From Clostridiaceae bacterium 14S0207 (GTDB lineage Bacteria > Bacillota > Clostridia > Clostridiales > Clostridiaceae), in the NCBI GenBank assembly GCA_003288255.1, contig CP026600.1, forward strand, positions 1,922,001-1,986,000: a stretch of 64,000 bases of DNA, in the 5' to 3' direction. Positions 1-8,884 of this stretch are shown one piece after another (within the stretch, counting starts at the first letter, position 1; every line of letters starts with the position of its first letter). The position numbers and the translations under genes are program-made. The notes under the pieces were generated by a model. The model made no database searches. It had not been told where the DNA came from and saw only the letters and a program-made list of their open reading frames with translations.

Positions 1-800
1 CTATCTAAATTTTTAAAATCACATTTTATCTTCCCATTAACATCTTTTGAAATTCCTATAATATTATTTTCAAATAAATTAGATACATTTTTATAAACTT
101 TATAACATCCTTGTCCTGCCCATGAAAAATCTGATACTATAAGTGTCATAACTTTTTCACCCATAGATGCTAATTCTTCTAAATAATTTTTTATAATTTC
201 AAAATGTTCATTACTCCATAAAGGAACATTATAATATCTAGATAAACAAGTTGGATGTTGCCATAAATCCAAATAAAATTGTGATTCATTTAAATTATTT
301 AATATTATATCCTTAACTTTTACTTCAGTTGCAATAGTTGCAATTTTCTCTTCATCTTCATATTCTTTAGTTAAATACATATCTATGTAAACTTTAAAAT
401 TTTCTTTATTATAGTCCTTAGGAATATTTCCTTCTATCCATAACATTTGAGGAATATATTGCTCTATTAACATAGATTTTTCTCTAAGTATGGGATCACT
501 AACTAGTGCTCCTGTATCATCTTTAACATATCCTAAAAAACTTATATTAAAATTTTTTTCTATCTTTTCATCTATCCTTAACTGCAATCTTACCTTGTTT
601 ATGAGACCCTTCCAGCTTATATTGTTCATGTTATCTAAAGAACATGTAAACTCTTCATCGCCTTCAATCATTAATTGAAAAGCAAATTTTTCATTTTTTA
701 CAACAGTTAATTCTAATTCTTCTTCCCATTGATTTTCTTCTACAATTGCATATTTATAATGTTTGAAACTGCTATCTTTCAATGTATACTTTAAATTCAT
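1..800 (-). CDS. GH123/DUF4091-family glycoside hydrolase-like protein (partial, C-terminus off the left edge)
   Basis: The reading frame is open on the minus strand from an ATG at 800 to the window edge, giving about 266 N-terminal residues. An AGGAGG site sits just upstream of the ATG. The N-terminal half resembles a beta-sandwich. It is followed by a run around residues 175-230 (LDLWQHPTCLSRYYNVPLWS, then EHFEIIKNYLEELASMGEKV) that is characteristic of the glycoside hydrolase 123-like DUF4091 domain, where Trp and His near the start of the barrel line the active site. It is the last visible gene of an operon with a sugar ABC importer, which supports a role in breaking down an imported or surface glycan. 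No signal peptide is visible, so it is probably cytoplasmic. The substrate is unknown, and the catalytic acids lie outside the window or cannot be assigned. Confidence 0.75.
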   Translation of the reverse strand, partial: MNLKYTLKDSSFKHYKYAIVEENQWEEELELTVVKNEKFAFQLMIEGDEEFTCSLDNMNNISWKGLINKVRLQLRIDEKIEKNFNISFLGYVKDDTGALVSDPILREKSMLIEQYIPQMLWIEGNIPKDYNKENFKVYIDMYLTKEYEDEEKIATIATEVKVKDIILNNLNESQFYLDLWQHPTCLSRYYNVPLWSNEHFEIIKNYLEELASMGEKVMTLIVSDFSWAGQGCYKVYKNVSNLFENNIIGISKDVNGKIKCDFKNLD

Positions 801-834
801 ATAAAATTCCTCCTAAATTAATATATCCCCATTA

Positions 835-2091
835 TTATTGATAATTTAAATTAGCAACATATACAAAAGGTATAGGAAAAACTGTAGTTATAAATTTTCT
901 TAAAGTCTCTTTATCCTTAAAATCAATCTTTAAACTTTCTGCTCCTTCAAAAACTAACTTATTTAGGTCTATCACATTATTAATTTCTATCACTTGATTT
1001 TTAAAGATAAACTTATATATTCTATGTTCCTTTATCAATTCAATATCTTTTAATATATCTTCCTTAACATCTAATTTAAATCCATCCTCATTATTATCTA
1101 AAACTTTATAGTTTACTCCTACTTCCTTTTTATTTTCTTCAATTTCACCTATTTGCTCCACTTTAAATACTAGTTCATTTAATATTGTCCTATCAATATA
1201 TTGTAAAAAATAAGGCTTTAAATTACACATGAATTTTTCAAAATTAATTATTTTTAAAGTCCCTTCTTGATAACAACTCTGACTTTGAACTTCCTTACTT
1301 AATTTATTTATTTTATCTTGGGTATTAACCTTATATTCTATAAATTCTAGTTTATTTTCATAAGCTAAATACTTTAATGCATTATATATTTTATTAGGAC
1401 TTCCAAAAAGTTCCACAACTTCTCCTCTTAATATGTCTTCATTAATAATTCTTATAAAGATATATCCTGTAACCTCTTCATTTTCTACTATTACACATCT
1501 CTTATATGTAAATGTTCCCCAAGGAAATACAGCTGAATCTATAAGTTTTTTAAAGTCATTATAACTTCTATAAAAACGCGTGGACAAACTATTATATAGG
1601 GGAACTATCTTTTCCAAATCTTGATTCTTATACTCTCTAATTTTAAAATCTATAGTTATATTTTCAGGTAATACTTTATAACTTAAAAAATTTCTTGTCA
1701 TAGTACATCCTCTTCGTTGATAAAGTGCCCTAGTACCTGATACTAACAATAGATCTACTCCATCTTCATACATCTTTTTTTCAACATCCTCAAGAAGTAA
1801 AGATGAATATCCCTTTCCTCTATATTCTTTATTTGTACATACTGCTCCTATAGAAGCTACATCTATTTTTGCACCTTCTACTAAAATTTCTCTTTGTACA
1901 AAATTCACACAAGAAACTGGCTTATTATCCTCAACTATTATACGCATATTTTCTCTATTATCTTTATTTAAAAGTATGGGGAACTCATATTGCATAGTTG
2001 GTTTATATCCTTTATTAGTCCTAAATATATTATTAATCAATAATATAACTTTTTCATATTCATTATTTTTTGTTTCTCTAGGTCCCTCCAT
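835..2091 (-). CDS. Eis-like GNAT-family N-acetyltransferase
   Basis: A 418-residue protein, the usual length of the Eis-like family, which has two tandem GNAT folds and a C-terminal sterol-carrier-like domain. Residues about 78-105 hold the acetyl-CoA binding region (ASIGAVCTNKEYRGKGYSSL; the R-G-K-G-Y loop is the pyrophosphate-binding motif A). The region after residue 280 carries no obvious catalytic motif. Family members acetylate amines, including aminoglycosides in actinobacteria, but the substrate here cannot be read from sequence. The gene lies between the second sugar permease and the GH123-like gene in the same orientation with short gaps, so it is probably co-transcribed with the importer. 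It may act on amino sugars, which is inference only. Confidence 0.8.
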   Translation of the reverse strand: MEGPRETKNNEYEKVILLINNIFRTNKGYKPTMQYEFPILLNKDNRENMRIIVEDNKPVSCVNFVQREILVEGAKIDVASIGAVCTNKEYRGKGYSSLLLEDVEKKMYEDGVDLLLVSGTRALYQRRGCTMTRNFLSYKVLPENITIDFKIREYKNQDLEKIVPLYNSLSTRFYRSYNDFKKLIDSAVFPWGTFTYKRCVIVENEEVTGYIFIRIINEDILRGEVVELFGSPNKIYNALKYLAYENKLEFIEYKVNTQDKINKLSKEVQSQSCYQEGTLKIINFEKFMCNLKPYFLQYIDRTILNELVFKVEQIGEIEENKKEVGVNYKVLDNNEDGFKLDVKEDILKDIELIKEHRIYKFIFKNQVIEINNVIDLNKLVFEGAESLKIDFKDKETLRKFITTVFPIPFVYVANLNYQ

Positions 2092-2117
2092 AATATCCTC
2101 CTAAACTTAAATATACT

Positions 2118-2927
2118 TTAACCTTTTATACCCGTAGCAGTTACACCTTCAACAAATTTATTTTGTAATATTAAATAAAATATAAATGGTGGTAAAAATG
2201 TCAATGTAGCTGCTGCCATATTTAATCCATAACTAGGTGTATATTGGGTCTTCAATGTCGATAATCCAACAGTTAAAGTTCTTACAGAATCATCTGTTGT
2301 TACTATTAATGGCCATAAGAACTCATTCCATGCACCTATAAAAGTAAATATAGCTAAAGTCAATATAGCAGGTTTTATTAATGGTAATATAATCTGAAAA
2401 AATATTCTTTTATCAGAACATCCATCAATTTTAGCCGATTCTATAAGTTCTTTAGGAATATTCAATATACTTTGTCTCATAAGAAAAACTCCAAACGCTG
2501 TTGGTATTGGTAGAATAAGTGCCCAATATGTATTAATCCAATTTAAATGTTTCATTATAATATAAAGTGGTATCATAGTAACTTGAGATGGTATTATAAG
2601 AGTCATTATCATAAACCAAAAGATCTTTTCATTTCCTGGAAAATCAAGTTTTGCAAAGGCATATCCTGCCATACTACTAAATAATAAATTTATCAAAACT
2701 CCTGAAAAAGAAATTATTGTACTATTTATAAAGTATGTTAAAAATTCCGTATCTTGAAATATAGCCTTATAATTTTGTAAAGTTAATTCGTTGAACTTAA
2801 TACTAAAATTATAGGCTGAATAAGTAACCTTAAAAGAAGTTACTATCATATATAAAAAAGGTATAATTGCACAACATGATATTATAAGCAATAACACGTC
2901 TAAAATAATTCTTCGTATACTTTTCAT
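2118..2927 (-). CDS. Carbohydrate ABC transporter permease (MalG type)
   Basis: A 269-residue inner-membrane permease with six predicted hydrophobic spans and a conserved cytoplasmic EAA loop (ESAKIDGCSDKRIFFQIILP, about residues 165-185) that docks on the ATPase. The C-terminus (EGVTATGIKG) matches the MalG/LacG/UgpE group, whose tail contacts the MsmK/MalK-type ATPase. It pairs with the permease gene immediately upstream and the binding protein before that. No ATPase gene is present in the operon. In many Firmicutes one shared MsmX/MsmK-type ATPase serves several such importers, and this is the likely case here. The sugar is unknown. Confidence 0.9.
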   Translation of the reverse strand: MKSIRRIILDVLLLIISCCAIIPFLYMIVTSFKVTYSAYNFSIKFNELTLQNYKAIFQDTEFLTYFINSTIISFSGVLINLLFSSMAGYAFAKLDFPGNEKIFWFMIMTLIIPSQVTMIPLYIIMKHLNWINTYWALILPIPTAFGVFLMRQSILNIPKELIESAKIDGCSDKRIFFQIILPLIKPAILTLAIFTFIGAWNEFLWPLIVTTDDSVRTLTVGLSTLKTQYTPSYGLNMAAATLTFLPPFIFYLILQNKFVEGVTATGIKG

Positions 2928-2962
2928 ATTATCCTCCTAAACTTATTCTATCTATATTAATA

Positions 2963-3874
2963 TTAATAAGTAGAATTTTCTTTTTTAATAAATTTTCTCT
3001 GTAATATAGTAGCTATTGCTATAATAAAAAATAATATATTAGCAACTGCCATAGCATATCCAGAGTTAAAATTTTTAAAATTCAAATTATATGCATACAT
3101 AACCATAGTCATAGTTGACATTCCTGGTCCTCCGCCTGTTAATGAATATACTAAATCAAATATTTGAAGAGACCATATAGAACCTAAAAATACTACCATT
3201 ACAGTAGTTGGCTTCAATAAAGGTAATGTAATATTCTTAAATTCTTGCCATTTAGTAGCACCATCAACTCTTGCTGCTTCATAATACGATTTAGGTATGT
3301 CCATAAGTGCTGCTATATATATAACCATAAAATATCCAACATTTTTCCATATGTTAATACCCATTAAAGTATATAGACTTAAATTTACATCTCCTAACCA
3401 ATTTACCGGACCTATATGAAATATTCCTAGAAACTGATTTACTGGTGATGTATCGCCACTTAATAAAGCCTTCCATATAACACCTATGACTATCATAGAA
3501 GACATTACTGGGATAAACATAACCGCTTTAGCAAACTTTCCTATAAAGCTTTTACTTCTACTTTTAACCCAAACAGCTAAAATAATTGCCAATGTAGTTT
3601 GTATTGGAACTACAATTAGAGTGAACTTTATAGTATTCAATACTGATATCTTAAATGTATTATCATTAAATAAACGTTTATAATTTTGAAATCCAATAAA
3701 TTTTTCTGGAATCATTATGTTGTACTTTGTAAAACTAAAATAAATTGACATAATTATTGGTATTACATAAAAACTAAATAAAATAATTCCTAAAGGTAAT
3801 ATATAACCATAAGGCCCTAATTTCTTTAATTTAAAACTTTTCTTTAACTCATGTTTTTTTTCTATTTCCTTCAT
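2963..3874 (-). CDS. Sugar ABC transporter permease (MalF type)
   Basis: A 303-residue inner-membrane permease. It begins with a short basic cytoplasmic segment, then six hydrophobic spans starting at about residue 25 (YGYILPLGIILFSFYVIPII). The EAA loop reads EAARVDGATKWQEFKNITLP (about residues 200-220). This is the first of the two permeases and would form the heterodimeric channel with the downstream MalG-type protein. The gene lies about 75 bases downstream of the binding-protein gene. A weak inverted-repeat sequence in that gap (AGGCATTGAAAG ... CTTCAATGCCT, near 3908-3935) may reduce read-through, so that the binding protein is made in excess, as is common in such operons. Confidence 0.9.
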   Translation of the reverse strand: MKEIEKKHELKKSFKLKKLGPYGYILPLGIILFSFYVIPIIMSIYFSFTKYNIMIPEKFIGFQNYKRLFNDNTFKISVLNTIKFTLIVVPIQTTLAIILAVWVKSRSKSFIGKFAKAVMFIPVMSSMIVIGVIWKALLSGDTSPVNQFLGIFHIGPVNWLGDVNLSLYTLMGINIWKNVGYFMVIYIAALMDIPKSYYEAARVDGATKWQEFKNITLPLLKPTTVMVVFLGSIWSLQIFDLVYSLTGGGPGMSTMTMVMYAYNLNFKNFNSGYAMAVANILFFIIAIATILQRKFIKKENSTY

Positions 3875-3907
3875 TTATGCCCCCTCCTCTTCTCCTCATT
3901 TAAAAAT

Positions 3908-3940
3908 AGGCATTGAAAGTATACCTTCAATGCCTTAATT
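3908..3940 (-). terminator. Intercistronic hairpin after the binding-protein gene
   Basis: GGCATTGAAAG and CTTCAATGCC form a short stem around a small loop just after the binding-protein stop codon and before the first permease gene. On the minus strand the T content after the stem is modest. It looks like a partial attenuator or mRNA 3'-end stabiliser rather than a full terminator. Confidence 0.5.
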
Positions 3941-3950
3941 TTAAAAATTA

Positions 3951-5243
3951 TTATTGTGCTAATAAATCATTTGCATATTTTGCTGCATCATCTAATGCTT
4001 CTTTTGGAGACTTTTGTCCTGCTACCATACTTTGAAGTTGTTTCCATAGATATTCATAAACCTCTACACCATGTGGAGCTACAATTAGTGGTCTATAAAC
4101 ACCTTTATCTTCTTTTACAAGTTTTTCAAACTTAGGATCTCCTTGATATGGTTCATTTTTTGTCATAGGAGCTCTTGGATTAACTTTATGGAACTTAGTC
4201 ATTGATTCTACACTTAACATGTATTTCATTAATTTAAATGCTAAATCTTTGTTTTTAGCAGCTGACATTAATGTTAACTGGTCAACAGATGCAAAAGTTC
4301 CCTTAGTTTTATCTTTAAGTGAAGTAATAAATCCATAATTAAGATTTTTATATTCTTTGTCTAACATATTAGTAGAAGTAGAAGATAAGTGAATAGCAAA
4401 AGCTGCTTTTCCTTTTGCAAATACTGTTTCAAACATTTCTTTATTAGTTTTTGATAATGAATCTTCAGGAACTACTTTATCTTTCACATTTAATTTATAT
4501 AAAAATTCTGCTGCCCTTTGTCCTGACGCATCATTAAACTTTACAGTTTTTAAATCTTTATTATATAATTCTCCACCTGCCTGCCATAAGAATCCATACC
4601 AATTCCAGTTTAAATCACCAAAGAATTTTGCACCCCAACCTTGTGCAAATCCCCATTGGTCTACTTTTCCATCTCCATTAGTATCCTTTGTAGCCTTCTT
4701 ACAAATTCTTTCAAAATCTTCCCAAGTTTTTGGTGGTTCTTCTCCTATTGATTTTAATATATCCTTATTATAATAAAGTAAAGCTGGATTTGCTGCTTCT
4801 ATAGGTAAACCATATACTCCACCCATCATTTTAGCTGCATCCAAGTATGTATAATTCTCATAGTCTTCCTTAGTGTAGTAATCTTTTAAATTTTCTACTG
4901 CACCCATTTGAATAAATTGAGGAAACATTTCTGCATACATGTAGCCAACATCTGGTCCTTTACCTGCCGAAATAGCTGTAGCATATTTTTCAGGATAATT
5001 TTCCCATGGTATAATTTCTAATTTTACCTCTACATTGTTCTCTTTCTCAAACTTTTCAAATATAGATTTCCAAAGTGGCGCATCATTATCACCTATTGGT
5101 GGTAACCATACCGTTAATTTTTCTTTTCCACCTTGATTAGTTGAAGGTTTTTTAGCTTCTTTACTATTTCCACAACCAATCAATGACATTGCTGTTATAG
5201 CCCCAATTAGTGCCGTTGCAACAATTTTTTTAATTTTTTTCAT
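3951..5243 (-). CDS. ABC transporter sugar-binding lipoprotein (MalE/UgpB-like)
   Basis: A 430-residue extracellular solute-binding protein. It has a lipoprotein signal peptide ending in the lipobox L-I-G-C (residues 21-24), so the mature protein should be anchored by Cys24. A Lys/Ser-rich tether follows. The mature part begins with the cluster-1 fold signature (KLTVWLPPIGDNDAPLWKSI) and contains many Trp and Tyr residues (for example WGAKFFGDLNWNWYGFLWQAGG) that typically stack against sugar rings. It is the promoter-proximal gene of the importer operon and is preceded by an AGGAGGG site. The size and aromatic content fit an oligosaccharide or glycerol-phosphate-like ligand, but the exact ligand cannot be assigned. 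Confidence 0.9.
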   Translation of the reverse strand: MKKIKKIVATALIGAITAMSLIGCGNSKEAKKPSTNQGGKEKLTVWLPPIGDNDAPLWKSIFEKFEKENNVEVKLEIIPWENYPEKYATAISAGKGPDVGYMYAEMFPQFIQMGAVENLKDYYTKEDYENYTYLDAAKMMGGVYGLPIEAANPALLYYNKDILKSIGEEPPKTWEDFERICKKATKDTNGDGKVDQWGFAQGWGAKFFGDLNWNWYGFLWQAGGELYNKDLKTVKFNDASGQRAAEFLYKLNVKDKVVPEDSLSKTNKEMFETVFAKGKAAFAIHLSSTSTNMLDKEYKNLNYGFITSLKDKTKGTFASVDQLTLMSAAKNKDLAFKLMKYMLSVESMTKFHKVNPRAPMTKNEPYQGDPKFEKLVKEDKGVYRPLIVAPHGVEVYEYLWKQLQSMVAGQKSPKEALDDAAKYANDLLAQ

Positions 5244-5285
5244 AAGTTTCCCTCCTACTTTAAATTGTTTTGTTTACTTTTTAAG

Positions 5286-5357
5286 AATATAAAACTCTGT
5301 AAATGTTGTCCAATTTGTTTTATTAATAGATAATACATGATCTATTAATAAAACAAA
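5286..5357 (-). promoter_or_regulatory. Promoter and 18-bp inverted-repeat operator of the sugar importer operon
   Basis: On the minus strand TTGGAC (5308-5313) and TATATT (5286-5291), 16 bases apart, form a plausible sigma-A promoter about 45 bases upstream of the binding-protein start. Directly upstream of the -35 lies a perfect inverted repeat with 18-bp arms (5314-5331 and 5340-5357) and an 8-base loop. The repeat abuts the -35 element, so it is more likely an operator for a dimeric regulator than a terminator. It lacks a T-run. The regulator is not identifiable in the window. Confidence 0.6.
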
Positions 5358-5735
5358 TAGTTTACTATATTTTGCATTTTTTATTATTTTTCATTATTCT
5401 AATTTTTAAAACATTTTAATTTTAACTTAATTTTCTATTTTATTCAACATTTTATAGACTATTTAGATATTTTTTATTGTTTTATAATACATCAACACAT
5501 TCATCTCTATTAACCTTTCCATTTAGGCTATAATTTAAACATTATAATAAGCTATTCTATTATTTTTGTAAGAAATAATCTTCTAAGTATTATAGTTACT
5601 ATTAAAATTCACATACATGTTACCTACATTTTTTATATTGAAGATTTCGTTTATTAAAAAATTCATATTTTTTTAAATTGACTTTAGTATATAAAAATAC
5701 TATATTGAAGAGATAGAATACATAAATGTGAAAGG
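5358..5735. other. AT-rich intergenic region between divergent genes
   Basis: About 380 bases between the importer operon promoter and the chemotaxis-type gene. The stretch is extremely AT-rich, with stop codons in all frames. No RNA gene or further clear element was seen. Confidence 0.6.
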
Positions 5736-5744
5736 GTGAAATAC

Positions 5745-6578
5745 ATGATTGAAAACTTGGAACAAAATCAATTAATAAATTCATTTAATAACTTAATACC
5801 ATATTTTGAAGATTATTTTGAAGATGAAGTAGCTTTTACTATCTCAAACACACAGTATTTTTTAAAAGGTGTTGATAGTGAAAATATAAAACTTAATGTT
5901 CAAGCTGGGGATCCCATACCAAAGGGTTGTGCTGCTTATGAATGTTTAAAAGCTAAAAAATCTATATCTATAATAGTACCTGAAGAAGTCTTTGGAACCT
6001 CAATAAAAGCTATAGGTGTACCTGTTAAAGAAGATGGACAAGTAGTCGGAACTATTGTTATAGCTAAAAGTTTAAAACGTAAAAATAAACTACAAAATCT
6101 AACTAATAATCTATCGGCATCCTTACAACAAATAACCCTTTCTATTGGGGAGATTAATAAAGGTGTTCAATCTGTTTCAACTTCAAATAGCACTATACTT
6201 GAAAATGTAGACAAAACTTATGAAGAAGCTCAAAATACAGATGATGTACTAAAATTTATAGAAAATATTGCTCGTCAAACAAATTTATTAGGTCTAAATG
6301 CCGCAATAGAATCTGCGCGAGCGGGGGAATTTGGAAAAGGTTTTGGAGTTGTTGCTAATGAAATAAGAAAACTCTCAGTATCTAGTAGTGATTCCATAAA
6401 ACAAATAAATGACATATTGAAAAATATTCAAAACTCTGTTGTACAAATTTCTCATAAAATAAATGATTCTAATAATATCTTTGAAGAACAGGTATCATCT
6501 ATTGAAGAAATAAAGTCGGTTATAGAAAACTTAAATATCTCTGCTGCTGATTTAAAGGAACTTGCATCTGAAATTTAG
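5745..6578 (+). CDS. Soluble methyl-accepting chemotaxis-type signalling protein
   Basis: A 277-residue protein. The ATG at 5745 is preferred over the in-frame GTG at 5736, because an AAAGGGTG ribosome site ends at 5738, the right distance for the ATG. Residues about 1-110 form a sensory region with no membrane span; it includes [20 protein letters not shown], and Cys65 and Cys70 there could bind metal or react with oxidants. Residues about 165-275 hold the MCP signalling hairpin tip ([20 protein letters not shown], then [15 protein letters not shown]), which contacts CheA and CheW. The coiled coil is short compared with transmembrane receptors. It is a cytoplasmic MCP probably responding to an intracellular signal. 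It stands upstream of the MBL-fold hydrolase gene with a 40-base gap, so the two may be co-transcribed. Confidence 0.85.
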   Translation: MIENLEQNQLINSFNNLIPYFEDYFEDEVAFTISNTQYFLKGVDSENIKLNVQAGDPIPKGCAAYECLKAKKSISIIVPEEVFGTSIKAIGVPVKEDGQVVGTIVIAKSLKRKNKLQNLTNNLSASLQQITLSIGEINKGVQSVSTSNSTILENVDKTYEEAQNTDDVLKFIENIARQTNLLGLNAAIESARAGEFGKGFGVVANEIRKLSVSSSDSIKQINDILKNIQNSVVQISHKINDSNNIFEEQVSSIEEIKSVIENLNISAADLKELASEI

Positions 6579-6618
6579 TATTACTATACTTATAAAAAAT
6601 TAAAAAGGAGCCTTATTA

Positions 6619-7482
6619 ATGAAAATAACAACAATTATTGAAAATTCTCTTGGTGAAAATAAAAGTTTACTAAACGAACATGGTTTATCTTTCTTTATAG
6701 AAAACAATGGTAAAAATATTCTTTTTGATACCGGTAAAAGTGGTAACTTTGTTGAAAATGCAGAAAAATTAAATATAGATTTAAACAAAACAAATTACTT
6801 AGTACTTAGCCACGCACATTATGATCATTGCGGAGGAGTAAGAACATTTTTAGATAACTTTACATCTAAACCTGAACTTTTTATAAGTAATAACTTTTTT
6901 AAAAATAGCAATAAATATCATCATTCTGATGGGAATCAAAAGCTAGACTTTACTTCAGATAATAATGAGTATAATTACATAGGTATAAACTTTGATGAAA
7001 CTTTTATAAAAGACAAAAATTTAAATATTAATTATGTATCCAAAGACATGGTCAATATTACTGATAATATATATGTTTTTTCAAACTTCGAAAAAACTTA
7101 CAACTTTGAAACTTTAAATTCAAATATGATAATTAAAGAAGATGAAAACTATGTAATAGATTCTTTTAAGGATGAGATTGTCTTAGGTATAGACACAGAA
7201 AAAGGTCTTCTAATATTACTTGGGTGTTCTCATCCTGGAATTTTAAATATAGTTAGCACTATAGCTCAAAGGACTCATAAAAAAATTTACGGAATTCTTG
7301 GTGGAACTCACCTTATAGAAGCTGATGAAATACGTATAAACAAAACCATAGATGTCTTAAAAGATTTAGATATTAAACTTATAGGGGTATCCCATTGTAC
7401 TGGAGACAAAGCCATCGAAATGTTTAGGAATAATTGCGATAATTTCTTTGTGAATTCTACTGGAACTATATTAAATCTTTAA
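6619..7482 (+). CDS. Metallo-beta-lactamase-fold hydrolase
   Basis: A 287-residue protein with the metallo-beta-lactamase metal-binding motif H-A-H-Y-D-H (SHAHYDHCGG, about residues 64-73) preceded by FDTGKSG. Further ligands are probable in GCSHPG (residue about 205) and the C-terminal GVSHCTG. The arrangement matches the family annotated as 7,8-dihydropterin-6-methyl-4-(beta-D-ribofuranosyl)aminobenzene-5'-phosphate synthase-like hydrolases. Most bacterial members of that family have no proven substrate. It has no signal peptide and is cytoplasmic. An AAAGGAG site precedes the ATG. The substrate is unknown. Confidence 0.85.
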   Translation: MKITTIIENSLGENKSLLNEHGLSFFIENNGKNILFDTGKSGNFVENAEKLNIDLNKTNYLVLSHAHYDHCGGVRTFLDNFTSKPELFISNNFFKNSNKYHHSDGNQKLDFTSDNNEYNYIGINFDETFIKDKNLNINYVSKDMVNITDNIYVFSNFEKTYNFETLNSNMIIKEDENYVIDSFKDEIVLGIDTEKGLLILLGCSHPGILNIVSTIAQRTHKKIYGILGGTHLIEADEIRINKTIDVLKDLDIKLIGVSHCTGDKAIEMFRNNCDNFFVNSTGTILNL

Positions 7483-7496
7483 TTAATAATAGTTAG

Positions 7497-7532
7497 CAAT
7501 GTTTTAGTTGATTTATAATCATTTAAAACATT
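7497..7532. terminator. Bidirectional terminator between convergent genes
   Basis: TAGCAATGTTTTA and TAAAACATTGCTA form a stem between the stop codons of the MBL hydrolase (plus strand) and the CPBP protease (minus strand). It is followed by T-rich sequence on the plus strand. Confidence 0.75.
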
Positions 7533-7548
7533 GCTAATTTCTTGAAAA

Positions 7549-8448
7549 TTACAATGATTGATTATTGTCTTTTGCTATTAGATAAACTAATACTATAACA
7601 GCTATACTGTTAATTACTGTGCAAATTATTCCTCCCTCTGGACCAAAAGTACCACCAGATATCCAGTTAGCTCCTTTAGTATTTAGTTCTACAATAGACC
7701 CTATTTGAACATCTAACCCACTTACCTTAAATCCAAATATGTTACCTTGAAAAAAATTCCATGCAGCATGCATACCACATACTCCCCATAAACTTTTGGT
7801 TTTAATTACATATAATCCAAATAAAATACCTACTAGAATTAAATTTATTATTGATACAAAAGTTACATTTGGATTGGCTAAATGTAATAAAGCAAAAAAT
7901 ACTGAGGATCCTATAAGTCCTATAATTGGAGTATATCTTGCTCCAAGTGTATTCATAATCCATCCCCTAGTAAGAATTTCTTCAGTAGCACTTTGAATTA
8001 TCCATCCTGGTAAAATTATAAGTATATTAAAAATAGCACTAATTCCCAAGGGTTGTATTGAATTATTGTTTAAAACAGCGTTTCCTGTAAAAACTAATAT
8101 AAGTGTAATTATACTCATAAGGATAACGCCTATTAGAAATCCTAAAAAATAGTTTTTTATACTCCCCCTCTTTTGAAATCCAAATGAACTTAATGTTCTC
8201 TTTTCCTTAATTTTTATTCTCATAAAAATTAATAAACTACAAAATATGAATCCAAATATCAGATAAGATAGTAATTTAAAAGTAGGAGATAAAGTTATAC
8301 TTTTTGTTACTATAAAAATAAAAACTTCTCCTATTAATTGCCCCAATAATAAGTAAAAATAACCTAGTAAAAAAGTCTGTAAAATATTAGGTAATTTATC
8401 ATTCCACTGCGCTTCTTTAAACAATCCATCTTTTTTTAAAATATTCAT
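7549..8448 (-). CDS. CPBP-family intramembrane metalloprotease
   Basis: A 299-residue polytopic membrane protein with about eight hydrophobic spans. It carries all three CPBP (Abi/Rce1-like) motifs: EExxxR in ATEEILTRGWIMNTLG (about residues 158-173), a His in FFALLHLANP, and HAAWNFFQG near the C-terminus. These Glu and His residues form the metal-dependent active site inside the membrane. Family members cleave CAAX-like or bacteriocin-related peptides or confer bacteriocin self-immunity; the substrate here is unknown. It is a monocistronic gene convergent with the MBL hydrolase. A hairpin between them (GCAATGTTTTAGTTG ... CATTTAAAACATTGC, about 7497-7530) can act as the shared terminator. 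Confidence 0.85.
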   Translation of the reverse strand: MNILKKDGLFKEAQWNDKLPNILQTFLLGYFYLLLGQLIGEVFIFIVTKSITLSPTFKLLSYLIFGFIFCSLLIFMRIKIKEKRTLSSFGFQKRGSIKNYFLGFLIGVILMSIITLILVFTGNAVLNNNSIQPLGISAIFNILIILPGWIIQSATEEILTRGWIMNTLGARYTPIIGLIGSSVFFALLHLANPNVTFVSIINLILVGILFGLYVIKTKSLWGVCGMHAAWNFFQGNIFGFKVSGLDVQIGSIVELNTKGANWISGGTFGPEGGIICTVINSIAVIVLVYLIAKDNNQSL

Positions 8449-8884
8449 ATATTTCTCCCTTATTTTTTCAATATATACTCATATCAAGTTATTATATCAA
8501 ATTAGAATTTATTCATATATAATAATTTATTTTTATTTTCACATGATATTAATAAATATATAAACTTTTATAGTTATACTCTGTTTATTTAGATAAATTT
8601 TTCTTTTAAATTATTACAATAAACTACCCTAACTAATTATAACTAAATTATAACTATATTAATTTTTTATATATGATCATATATTTTTTATCAACTTAAA
8701 ATTTTATTCTATATATTGATAGAACTACACTTATGCAGAGTTAATTTAATATCATTTACACAGAGTTTTTAAAAATCATGTTGAAAAATATATAAATTTA
8801 ACTTATATTTATATGTAGGATTTTAATATAATTAAGGTTTTGTTAATTATATTAACCAAAACTGACACGTATGGAGAAATCATT
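8449..8884. other. Divergent intergenic region upstream of protease and nucleoside transporter
   Basis: About 435 bases, very AT-rich. It contains an ATATATGATCATATAT palindrome near 8669-8685. The ribosome site GGAGA (8873-8877) precedes the ATG at 8885. No riboswitch fold or small gene was recognised. Confidence 0.5.
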
